Part shown: in pieces, positions 57,036 to 64,000 of the stretch | How positions within the stretch are numbered: the stretch's first letter is position 1 | How the letters are laid out: each line of letters opens with the position of its first letter | From: Clostridium moniliforme | GTDB taxonomy: Bacteria; Bacillota; Clostridia; Clostridiales; Clostridiaceae | NCBI RefSeq assembly: GCF_017873235.1 | Contig: NZ_JAGGJZ010000001.1 | Location: 558,001-622,000 of the forward strand | DNA: 64,000 nt | Direction of reading: 5' to 3' | The notes under the pieces: generated by a model | Seen by the model: the letters and a program-made list of their open reading frames with translations, nothing else | The model's database searches: none | Told to the model about the DNA's origin: nothing | Position numbers and translations under genes: made by a program

Positions 57036-58682
57036 ATGAATGACACTATTAAACTTAAAGAAATTGAAGAGATTTATGATAAAATAAGTCCCTTTGAATT
57101 TAAAAATGAATTATTAAAAGTAGCAAAAAAAGATATTGATGGAAGTAAGCGACCACTTCTTGATGCTGGAAGAGGAAATCCAAACTGGACAGCTGCAACT
57201 CCTCGTCAAGCCTTTTTTACTTTTGGACAATTTGCAGTTTCTGAAACTCAAAGGGTTTGGAGCGAAGGAGATCTTGCTGGTATGCCTCATGCAAATGGTA
57301 TATATAATAGATTTAAAGAATTTGCAAATAAAAATAAAACTGCCCCTGGAATGGAGCTTTTAGTAAATATAATTGAATATGGAATAAATAAAAAAGGTTT
57401 TAATCCAGATGAATGGGTTTATGAACTTGCAGATGGCATAATTGGAGATAACTATCCTTTTCCAGATAGAATGTTATCCTATATAGAAAAAATAGTTCAC
57501 GACTATTTGGTAAAAGAACTTTGCTCTAATGACTTTAAATGTGGCGATTTTAATTTATTTGCTGTAGAAGGTGCTACTGCTGCTATGTGTTATATTTTTG
57601 ATTCTTTAAAAGCTAATGAAATTTTATGTAAAGGAGATAAAATTGCTATAATTACACCTATATTTACTCCTTACTTAGAAATTCCTCATATTCCAAGATA
57701 TAGTTTAGATATAGTTCAAGTTAAAGCCTTGGAACATTCAAAAGATGGAAGTAATTGCTGGCAAGTATCTCAAAATGAATTAGATAAACTTAAAGATACT
57801 TCAATAAAAGCTTTATTTATTGTTAATCCTGGAAATCCTTCCTCTGTAGCTTTAACAAAAGAAAGTAAAGAAAATTTAATAAATATTGTTGAAAAATACA
57901 ATAAAAATTTAATAATAATTTCTGATGATGTATATGGTACATTTGTTCCTAATTTCCGTTCTTTAATGGCTGACCTTCCTTATAATACAATTGGCGTTTA
58001 CTCTTTTTCAAAATATTTTGGAGTAACTGGCTATCGTTTAGGAACAATTGCTATTCATAAAAATAATGTATTAGATGATTTAATAAAAAATCTATCTGAT
58101 GATAAAAAAGAACTTATTAGAAGAAGATATAAAGAACTTCGTACTGATTGTGAAAATCTACCTTTTATAGATAGAATTGTTGCAGATAGTAGACAGGTAG
58201 CTTTAAACCATACTGCTGGTCTTTCAACTCCTCAACAAGTACAAATGGCTTTTTTCTGTGCCTTCTCTTTATTAGATTCTGATGATAGTTATAAACATTT
58301 AACAATGGAAATATGTCGTCGTCGTGAAAAATTATTATTCGAAGGTTTAGGCTTGGAATTAAAAGATAATCCTTATAGTGCATATTATTATACAGAATTA
58401 AATTTACTTGAATGGGCTAAGACTAGCTTTGGAAATGACTTTGCAAATTACCTTCAAACCAATTATAAATTAGTATATATACTTTATGAATTAGCTAAAG
58501 AATGTTCTATAATCTTATTATCTGGAAGTGGATTTGATGATTCTGAATGGTCCCTTAGAGTATCCCTTGCAAATCTTGATGATTATGAATACTACAAAAT
58601 TGGTAAAGTTATGCGTAAACTAATGATAAGTTTAATTGCTAAATGGGAAAATCCTAAAAATAGATTAAAAGAAACTTTATGA
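57036..58682 (+). CDS. Aspartate 4-decarboxylase (PLP, fold type I)
   Basis: 548 residues collinear with bacterial L-aspartate beta-decarboxylases (AspD type): LLDAGRGNPNWTAATPRQAFF, NLFAVEGATAAMCYIFDSLKAN, AIITPIFTPYLEIPHI, IISDDVYGTFVPNFRSLMADLP, the PLP-lysine region VYSFSKYFGVTGYRLGT and NHTAGLSTPQQVQMAFFCAFSLLDSDDSY. It turns aspartate into alanine and CO2, a proton-consuming reaction known to make energy with an aspartate:alanine exchanger. No AspT-type exchanger is next to it. ATG start after AGGAGGATTAAAT. Confidence 0.85.
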   Translation: MNDTIKLKEIEEIYDKISPFEFKNELLKVAKKDIDGSKRPLLDAGRGNPNWTAATPRQAFFTFGQFAVSETQRVWSEGDLAGMPHANGIYNRFKEFANKNKTAPGMELLVNIIEYGINKKGFNPDEWVYELADGIIGDNYPFPDRMLSYIEKIVHDYLVKELCSNDFKCGDFNLFAVEGATAAMCYIFDSLKANEILCKGDKIAIITPIFTPYLEIPHIPRYSLDIVQVKALEHSKDGSNCWQVSQNELDKLKDTSIKALFIVNPGNPSSVALTKESKENLINIVEKYNKNLIIISDDVYGTFVPNFRSLMADLPYNTIGVYSFSKYFGVTGYRLGTIAIHKNNVLDDLIKNLSDDKKELIRRRYKELRTDCENLPFIDRIVADSRQVALNHTAGLSTPQQVQMAFFCAFSLLDSDDSYKHLTMEICRRREKLLFEGLGLELKDNPYSAYYYTELNLLEWAKTSFGNDFANYLQTNYKLVYILYELAKECSIILLSGSGFDDSEWSLRVSLANLDDYEYYKIGKVMRKLMISLIAKWENPKNRLKETL

Positions 58683-58709
58683 TAGAATTTCTATCATAAA
58701 GTTTCTTTT
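58667..58709. terminator. 43-base palindromic terminator inside both convergent genes
   Basis: Arms of 21 bases around a single central T, so a perfect palindrome. Both the aspartate decarboxylase stop at 58680 and the recQ stop at 58694 lie in it, so both proteins end with KETL. It stops transcription in both directions. Confidence 0.9.
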
Positions 58710-60862
58710 TTATCATTAATAATTTTTTTAAGTATTACAAATCTTATTTTGTCATAAGATATTTCACTTGGAAGATTTTCTTTAATAGGCTTTATTCTAT
58801 AATAACCATATTTCTCTATTGCTTCTAAAATTAAATTTTCTTCCTCTTTACTAAATAAAGTAGAAAAATCTATATTAAAATCTATTTCATTTCCTTCTTT
58901 CATAAATTGCTGCACATGAGATATTATAGTTGTTATTGCTAAAGATCTTTCATCTGAAATTTCTTTAAAGTCTTTTCCAGACCTTAACATCTCTATTGTT
59001 ACTTCATAGGATTTTTGTTTTGAAGAATTACTTTTTGTTCTTTTATGAGATTTTTCATAATCTAATTTTTCATCATATGTAAAATTAGATTGTATATTAT
59101 TTTCCTTCATATAATTTTTTATATAATCTAAAAATACTTCTCCATATTTCTCTATTTTCTTTTCTCCAACACCACTAATTTCTATTAATTGAGTATTATT
59201 TATAGGCATTCTTATACTCATTTCCTTAATAGTATTATCTCCAAAAACTACATATGGTGGTACTCCTTCCTTAGCTGCAATATTTCTTCTAAGATCTTTA
59301 AGTATAATAAATAATTCATTATTATCATTAAGTTTTTTAATCCTTCTCTTTTCTTTAAATAATACTTTTTCATTTCCTTTTATTATATTTAATGACTTAG
59401 AATTAGGTTTAACAACAGGATATTCTCCACCATAATTAATATATCCATGAGAAATCAAAGTATTTATAAAATCTTTTAAATCCTCTTTAGAATAATCTGC
59501 CATTATATTGTATGTAGTTAATTTATTTAATCCTAAATCAATTAGTTTTTGATTTTTAGATCCTCTTAAAACATCTACTATCATACCTATACCATAAGGT
59601 CTTTTCATCCTATAAATACAAGATATAACTTTTTGTGCATCAATAGTTTTATCAACAACCTCTCCAGAAGATTCGCAATTACTACAGTTATTACAATTTT
59701 CTTTAAGTTCTTCACCAAAATAACTTAATATAAACTTTCTATAACAATCATTAGAATAAACTAAATCTGTCATAGTTTGAAGCTTTGACAACTCATTTAT
59801 CTTTCTCTCTGGATTTAATGTTCCTGTTTCTATAATATATTTTTGTGTTTGAACATCTCCTGGTGAAAATAAAAGTATACATTCTGACTTTTCAAAGTCT
59901 CTTCCTGCTCTTCCTATCTCTTGATAATATCCTTCTATATTTTTAGGCATATTATAATGTATTACATATCTAATATTAGGTTTATCTATTCCCATACCAA
60001 AGGCATTTGTTGCAATAATTAAATTTATTTTATCATATACAAAATCCTCTTGAGTTCTTTTTCTTTCTTCATCAGTAAGCCCTGCATGGTATCTCCCACA
60101 AAGTATTCCCTTTGAGTTTGATAAATCATATAACATATCTACTTCTTTTCTTGTAGCACAATAAATTATACCTGAAACATCCTTATTTTCTTTAACATAA
60201 TCTAATATGTATTGCTTTTTATTAACGCCCTTTTCTATTATGATCTTTAAATTTTCCCTATCAAATCCAGCAACAAAAACCTTTGGATTTTTTAAATCTA
60301 AAAGTTTTACTATATCTTCTCTAACTTCCTTGGTTGCTGTTGCTGTAAAAGCTGATACTACAGGTCTATTCTTTAATAATTGTATAAATTTACTTATATA
60401 TTTATAGCTACTTCTAAAATCATGACCCCATGCTGATACACAGTGCGCTTCATCAACAGCTACTTGTGAAATATTAATATTTGATATAACATTTAAAAAT
60501 TCCATTGATTCTAATCTTTCAGGTGCAACATATAAAATCTTTATATTTTTATCTTCTATATTTTTAAAAATATCTTGTATTTCTAAATTAGAAAGGGAAG
60601 AATTTATATAAGCAGATTGAACGCCTGTACCATTTAATGTATCTACCTGATCCTTCATAAGAGAAATAAGTGGTGATATAACAATTGTTATTCCATCCAT
60701 AAGTAATGCTGGTACTTGATAACATATAGATTTACCTCCACCTGTTGGCATTATTGAAACTACATCATTACCATTAATTATTTCATTAATTATTTTCTCT
60801 TGTCCTTTTCTAAAACTACTATATCCAAAATAATTTTTTAAAACTTCTATCGACTTTTTCAA
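58694..60862 (-). CDS. recQ: ATP-dependent DNA helicase RecQ
   Basis: 722 residues. Walker A MPTGGGKSICYQVP, DEAH box VDEAHCVSAWGHDFR, motif VI GRAGRDF near residue 318, and a zinc-binding part of the RQC region (CYRKF...CNNCSNC). An HRDC domain follows (LRRNIAAKEGVPPYVVFGDNTIKEMS), then a helix-turn-helix tail found in some Firmicutes RecQ (ISDERSLAITTIISHVQQFM). It unwinds DNA 3'-5' for recombination repair. Start TTG at 60862 after AGGAGGATAATT. Confidence 0.93.
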   Translation of the reverse strand: MKKSIEVLKNYFGYSSFRKGQEKIINEIINGNDVVSIMPTGGGKSICYQVPALLMDGITIVISPLISLMKDQVDTLNGTGVQSAYINSSLSNLEIQDIFKNIEDKNIKILYVAPERLESMEFLNVISNINISQVAVDEAHCVSAWGHDFRSSYKYISKFIQLLKNRPVVSAFTATATKEVREDIVKLLDLKNPKVFVAGFDRENLKIIIEKGVNKKQYILDYVKENKDVSGIIYCATRKEVDMLYDLSNSKGILCGRYHAGLTDEERKRTQEDFVYDKINLIIATNAFGMGIDKPNIRYVIHYNMPKNIEGYYQEIGRAGRDFEKSECILLFSPGDVQTQKYIIETGTLNPERKINELSKLQTMTDLVYSNDCYRKFILSYFGEELKENCNNCSNCESSGEVVDKTIDAQKVISCIYRMKRPYGIGMIVDVLRGSKNQKLIDLGLNKLTTYNIMADYSKEDLKDFINTLISHGYINYGGEYPVVKPNSKSLNIIKGNEKVLFKEKRRIKKLNDNNELFIILKDLRRNIAAKEGVPPYVVFGDNTIKEMSIRMPINNTQLIEISGVGEKKIEKYGEVFLDYIKNYMKENNIQSNFTYDEKLDYEKSHKRTKSNSSKQKSYEVTIEMLRSGKDFKEISDERSLAITTIISHVQQFMKEGNEIDFNIDFSTLFSKEEENLILEAIEKYGYYRIKPIKENLPSEISYDKIRFVILKKIINDKKETL

Positions 60863-60920
60863 AATTATCCTCCTAAAATTTACTATTACTATAATTATAA
60901 CCTTATTTTCTTAATTATAA

Positions 60921-60948
60921 AAAGGAATTACAATTAAGTAATTCCTTT
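60921..60948 (-). terminator. Terminator of the P-loop kinase gene
   Basis: AAAGGAATTAC / GTAATTCCTTT arms with a 6-base loop and a T-run on the minus strand. Confidence 0.8.
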
Positions 60949-60965
60949 TCCATAACTTTTATGTA

Positions 60966-61466
60966 CTATTCAATTAGTTTCATAACTTCTTCTACTATTT
61001 CCTCTGTTGCCATTTCACTTGTATCAATTTTTTCTGTATCCATATCTTCATATAAATCAAAATATTTAAGACTTCTCTCTAAACATTCTATGTCCCTTTT
61101 TCCCTTTGCTATATCACTTGATATCCTTCTTTTTAAAACTTTTCTAGAACATATTAATGTTATCTTCTTTAATTGAAAATCCTTATTTGATATCATTTCT
61201 AAAATATCATCTAATATTTGTTCATCATGTATTACCCAATTAAAAATAATATTTTCTAAATTTGAATTATTTAAAAAATTGTTTAGAAGAAAGGCTATAT
61301 TTTCTTTTACCATTTTTTTATTTTCTTCATTAACTATAAATGGATTCATCTTCCAGCACCAATCTCCATCTAACCATACTGAATTTTTAAGCCTTTTATT
61401 TAGTTCTTTACAAGTTTTAGTTTTCCCAACCCCCATTGTTCCATTAACAACAATTAATTTTTTCAT
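60966..61466 (-). CDS. Small P-loop kinase-like protein
   Basis: About 166 residues from the ATG at 61466, nine bases after GAAGGG; a TTG at 61487 is in the same frame. It opens KKLIVVNGTMGVGKTKTCKEL with a Walker A, then SVWLDGDWCW, an AAA/kinase-like fold with a DGDW motif seen in small nucleotide or antibiotic kinases such as chloramphenicol phosphotransferase-like proteins. The C-terminal half is mostly helical. Substrate unknown. It lies seven bases after the Nudix gene, so co-transcribed. Confidence 0.75.
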   Translation of the reverse strand: MKKLIVVNGTMGVGKTKTCKELNKRLKNSVWLDGDWCWKMNPFIVNEENKKMVKENIAFLLNNFLNNSNLENIIFNWVIHDEQILDDILEMISNKDFQLKKITLICSRKVLKRRISSDIAKGKRDIECLERSLKYFDLYEDMDTEKIDTSEMATEEIVEEVMKLIE

Positions 61467-61493
61467 ATCAATTAACCCTTCTTTCAATTACAT

Positions 61494-62057
61494 TTAGATT
61501 TTAATATTTATCCTATTTAAAATTTTTTCATATACCCTTTGCATAAAAGGTTCTTTTTTTGTGTATTCTCTAAGTTCTTTTAAAGGTATCCAGCTAACTC
61601 CACTATTTTCATCTTCTTTTATTCTAATATTTCCATCCTCTTCTCCTTCAAAAAGATATGCTACTGATAAATGAAGGTGAGGTGATACAAAATCTCCCCT
61701 TTTTATGTGACCATTTACAGGAAGGACATCTAATGATGCTATTCCATTATATAAAAGTTTTGCGTTTTTTAATCCTGTTTCTTCTTCAAGTTCTTTAAAT
61801 GCAACTTTTAAAAAATCTTTATCTCCATCCATGTGACCGCCTGTCCACGCCCATGACTTATATATATTGTGATAAACCATAAGAGCTTTATCTTTATTTT
61901 TATTAAGTACAAAAGCTGAACTTGTTAAATGACAAACTACATTTTTTCTAGTAAACACATCCTCAAAATTATTTATACACATAAGAATATTCTCTTTATC
62001 CTTTATTTCTTGATCATTTACTGGTACATATTCTTCTATTTCCTTTTTCCAATCCAT
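61494..62057 (-). CDS. Nudix hydrolase
   Basis: 187 residues with the Nudix box GGHMDGDKDFLKVAFKELEEETGL, where the usual REUxEE is KELEEE (the Arg is Lys), a tolerable change. A helical N-terminus (EIEEYVPVNDQEIKDKENIL) precedes the barrel. It hydrolyses nucleoside diphosphate compounds, often for housecleaning; substrate unknown. ATG start after TTGGAGGAAATTT. It is 58 bases downstream of an acetyltransferase gene and just upstream of the kinase gene. Confidence 0.85.
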   Translation of the reverse strand: MDWKKEIEEYVPVNDQEIKDKENILMCINNFEDVFTRKNVVCHLTSSAFVLNKNKDKALMVYHNIYKSWAWTGGHMDGDKDFLKVAFKELEEETGLKNAKLLYNGIASLDVLPVNGHIKRGDFVSPHLHLSVAYLFEGEEDGNIRIKEDENSGVSWIPLKELREYTKKEPFMQRVYEKILNRINIKI

Positions 62058-62115
62058 AAATTTCCTCCAAAATTTATATAAATATTATTATTTATATAAT
62101 TTAAAGTCAAAACCT

Positions 62116-62553
62116 TTATATAGTTTTTTCCATCATTATTATTTCTTCTATTGTTTCATATCCATTTTTTATATAAAATTTTTCTGTCATATTAGATTTT
62201 AAAGTATACAAATATATTTTTTTAATCCCCTTATCTTTTAACCTAATGGTAAACTCATTTAATATTTTCTTTCCTATTCCCATTCCCTTCTTACTATTAT
62301 CTACACAAAGTTCCTTAATATTAAAATGCATACAATCATAATAATACTCATGATTTCCAAGTATCATACCTACTGGCTTATTCTCATAATAACAAACTAA
62401 TCCATAAGAACCTTCACAGTTTATCATTTGTATTAATCTATTTTTTGCAGTAGTTCTTGTCCACTTATCATTCCAAGGTGGTGAATTAAAGGATTCAATA
62501 TAAAAACTTACTATTTGGTCTAAATGTTCTAGAGTAATTTCTTCAAATCTCAT
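62116..62553 (-). CDS. GNAT family N-acetyltransferase
   Basis: 145 residues with the acetyl-CoA loop in ELCVDNSKKGMGIGKKILNEF (Q/R-x-x-G-x-G/A type) and the C-terminal FYIKNGYETIEEI. The N-terminus RFEEITLEHLDQIVSFYIESFNSPPWNDKWT is typical of small-molecule acetyltransferases. ATG start after TTAGGAGAGAGTATT. Substrate unknown. Confidence 0.85.
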   Translation of the reverse strand: MRFEEITLEHLDQIVSFYIESFNSPPWNDKWTRTTAKNRLIQMINCEGSYGLVCYYENKPVGMILGNHEYYYDCMHFNIKELCVDNSKKGMGIGKKILNEFTIRLKDKGIKKIYLYTLKSNMTEKFYIKNGYETIEEIIMMEKTI

Positions 62554-62594
62554 AATACTCTCTCCTAAAATTTAATTTATCTAAATCTATTAAA

Positions 62595-62638
62595 AAATTA
62601 AGCGTAATAACTTATTTAATTGTTAAAACGCTTAATTT
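62595..62638 (-). terminator. Terminator of the 44-residue gene
   Basis: Arms AAATTAAGCG / CGCTTAATTT, partly paired between, with a T-run on the minus strand, just after the stop at 62644. Confidence 0.7.
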
Positions 62639-62643
62639 ACTAT

Positions 62644-62778
62644 TTATAATGGATTTCCATTAAAATCTTTGTATTGCGGTGGATTCTTATCATTTCCAAC
62701 ATTATTTTGTTTTTCATGTAGTCTTTGTCTTCTTTCACCTTTTTGCATAGGTGTTCCAAGATTATCTTTTTTAGGCAT
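62644..62778 (-). CDS. Small basic protein
   Basis: 44 residues, sequence starting PKKDNLGTPMQKGERRQRLHEK and ending PPQYKDFNGNPL. Basic, no hydrophobic segment, no cysteine. ATG start after GAAGGGAGTGTTTAAGTT and a terminator right behind it. Probably a real gene of unknown role, perhaps a spore or ribosome-associated protein by analogy. Confidence 0.6.
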   Translation of the reverse strand: MPKKDNLGTPMQKGERRQRLHEKQNNVGNDKNPPQYKDFNGNPL

Positions 62779-62868
62779 AACTTAAACACTCCCTTCATGT
62801 ATTATCTTTCTCTTTATAAGAATTAAAAATACACTTATATTAAATTTTTACATGAAAGAATTTTAAAT

Positions 62869-63474
62869 TTAATTAAGTTTTGTATATCTAAAAAAGCATC
62901 CTTTATAATTTATTATTAAAACCTTTCCATTTGTATAAAAAATTGGACAACTATTCTGTTCTACACTATCTTTATTTTCTTCTATTATTGTTATCTTATA
63001 ATATTGTCCACTCATATAAGATTCATTAAAATTTTCTTTAATAATATGAGTTCCCTTTAAATTTTTATTAATATTCTCCTCATTAACTTTATTTATTTTA
63101 TAATAAGGATCTCTAAATTCCTTATTATAACTAAATTTATCGAACCCGCTAAAATATCTATGATCAGATATTATAACATTCTTTTTAGCTAACATTGAAT
63201 ACTTATTTAAAACTTCATCTGTATGTTTTGAATCATTCATATAACTATATATAATTCCATTGCCCCAAATACCTTCAATCTCATCTAAAATCTTTTTATC
63301 ATTTGTATTTTTAGCATGTTTTACTATTTTTTTTGTAACTTGTTGTCCATTAGGATTTTCATTATAATTTTGTAATGCTTGTACTACTTGCTTATCATTA
63401 CCATTTTTAATACAATATACTCCTCCACTAATTATTACAATTAAAGCTGATAAAAATATTAAAGTCCTTCTCAT
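62869..63474 (-). CDS. Membrane-anchored or secreted protein of unknown function
   Basis: 201 residues. N-terminal signal or membrane anchor RRTLIFLSALIVIISGGVYC, then a charged repeat-free domain with an ordered part KNVIISDHRYFSGFDKFSYNKEFRDPYYKINKVNEENI and a C-terminus KGCFFRYTKLN. The Cys at residue 21 has no lipobox, so it is probably not a lipoprotein. ATG start after AACGGAGAAAGAAG. Not recognised. Confidence 0.7.
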   Translation of the reverse strand: MRRTLIFLSALIVIISGGVYCIKNGNDKQVVQALQNYNENPNGQQVTKKIVKHAKNTNDKKILDEIEGIWGNGIIYSYMNDSKHTDEVLNKYSMLAKKNVIISDHRYFSGFDKFSYNKEFRDPYYKINKVNEENINKNLKGTHIIKENFNESYMSGQYYKITIIEENKDSVEQNSCPIFYTNGKVLIINYKGCFFRYTKLN

Positions 63475-63581
63475 CTTCTTTCTCCGTTAATATTATTATT
63501 TCTTAATTACAATTAAATATTACTATTTTTAAATATATACTGCAACAAAAATATTTATTGTTTATTTATATAATTTAATTA

Positions 63582-63619
63582 AAAAATGCTCTGAAAAGTA
63601 AATTATTCAGAGCATTTTT
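63582..63619 (-). terminator. Terminator of the gene cut by the right edge
   Basis: AAAAATGCTCTGAA / TTCAGAGCATTTTT arms just after the stop at 63621. Confidence 0.8.
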
Positions 63620-63620
63620 A

Positions 63621-64000
63621 TTAATTTTCTAAACTTATTGAATTATATATTTCTTTCTTTAATTCATTAAGTATTTTACTAGCATCATTGTACTTTTTAT
63701 TTTTAATTAAAGTATCTACTAGATTTATTTGTTCCTTTATCTTTCCTCTTTTATCTTTTTCTATTTTATTTAAATCAATAATTTTTATACCATTTAATTG
63801 ATTTATTAAAATATTTTCATTCTCCTTTTGTGCTTTATCAATTAGGTCATTAAGTTCTTTTTCTAATTGTGGCATAGCCTGAACATTTCTGTATGAAATA
63901 GCATCTTTTGATTTTTTTATTAATTTTTTATATTCTTTTTCTTCTTTTCCTATCATATATTGAGAAAATTCAGCTTTATGACCATTTAAATAAACTTTAA
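63621..64000 (-). CDS. C-terminal part of a gene running off the window
   Basis: The frame stays open from the stop at 63621 to the edge at 64000 without a start of its own: before the internal ATG at 63956 the reading KVYLNGHKAEFSQYMIGK continues. The visible part is a lysine/glutamate-rich helical tail (KEEKEYKKLIKKSKDAISYRNVQAMPQLEKELNDL). The remainder of the protein lies outside. It may be a membrane-anchored protein like its neighbour, but nothing proves that. Confidence 0.75.
   Translation of the reverse strand, partial: KVYLNGHKAEFSQYMIGKEEKEYKKLIKKSKDAISYRNVQAMPQLEKELNDLIDKAQKENENILINQLNGIKIIDLNKIEKDKRGKIKEQINLVDTLIKNKKYNDASKILNELKKEIYNSISLEN

Overview
The window is about 64 kb of very AT-rich DNA with Gram-positive ribosome binding sites, TTG/GTG starts, TATAAT promoters and short hairpin-plus-T-run terminators. 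A V-type ATPase, SpoVB-type flippases, the tig-clpP-clpX-lon-engB cluster, a T-box tyrS, LuxS-like and PerR-type proteins and no rRNA, tRNA, phage or transposon genes point to a chromosomal segment of a Clostridium. Clostridium perfringens or a close relative is my inference; I could not search a database.

Left part (0-14 kb): a cysteine-rich protein, a TVP38-type membrane protein, a homocysteine S-methyltransferase with a LuxS-like protein behind it (this one lacks key LuxS histidines), an acetyltransferase and a TagO/WecA-like lipid-linked sugar transferase. They are followed by a complete nine-gene V-type ATPase operon (H-I-K-E-C-F-A-B-D). Its rotor subunit carries the full set of Na+ ligand residues known from Enterococcus hirae, so it is predicted to move sodium.

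Middle (14-44 kb): a B12-binding radical SAM gene, two convergent lipid flippases, a pseudouridine synthase, an M20 amidohydrolase, a UvrD-like helicase, nicotinate phosphoribosyltransferase and PerR. Next come an orphan solute-binding lipoprotein, a set of low-complexity Asn/Gly/Cys-rich proteins, the proteostasis cluster (tig, clpP, clpX, lon, engB), several surface or membrane-anchored proteins of unknown role, a PHP phosphatase, an ArAE-type membrane protein, a stand-alone alanyl-tRNA editing protein and a Ca2+/H+ antiporter. Between these genes I find three promoter-plus-hairpin-plus-terminator units that look like undescribed small RNAs (about 26.5, 28.5 and 38.0 kb). Two of them expose C-rich stretches able to pair with Shine-Dalgarno sequences.

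Right part (44-59 kb): an amino-acid decarboxylation island. A tyrosine-specific T-box controls tyrS. Facing it are two near-identical modules, each an APC-type antiporter followed by a roughly 616-residue PLP decarboxylase that matches the tyrosine decarboxylase family rather than the shorter glutamate decarboxylases. Beyond a TetR-MFS efflux pair lies an aspartate 4-decarboxylase. Tyrosine-to-tyramine exchange and aspartate decarboxylation both consume protons and would serve acid resistance and energy generation. Promoters, intercistronic hairpins, short tandem repeats and a recurring AATGCT word suggest dedicated control of this island.

The right end (59-64 kb) holds recQ, a small P-loop kinase, a Nudix hydrolase, an acetyltransferase, small proteins of unknown role and a gene cut by the window edge. 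Three short genes that are easily missed (37582-37731, 54254-54361, 62644-62778) have good ribosome binding sites and are annotated here.
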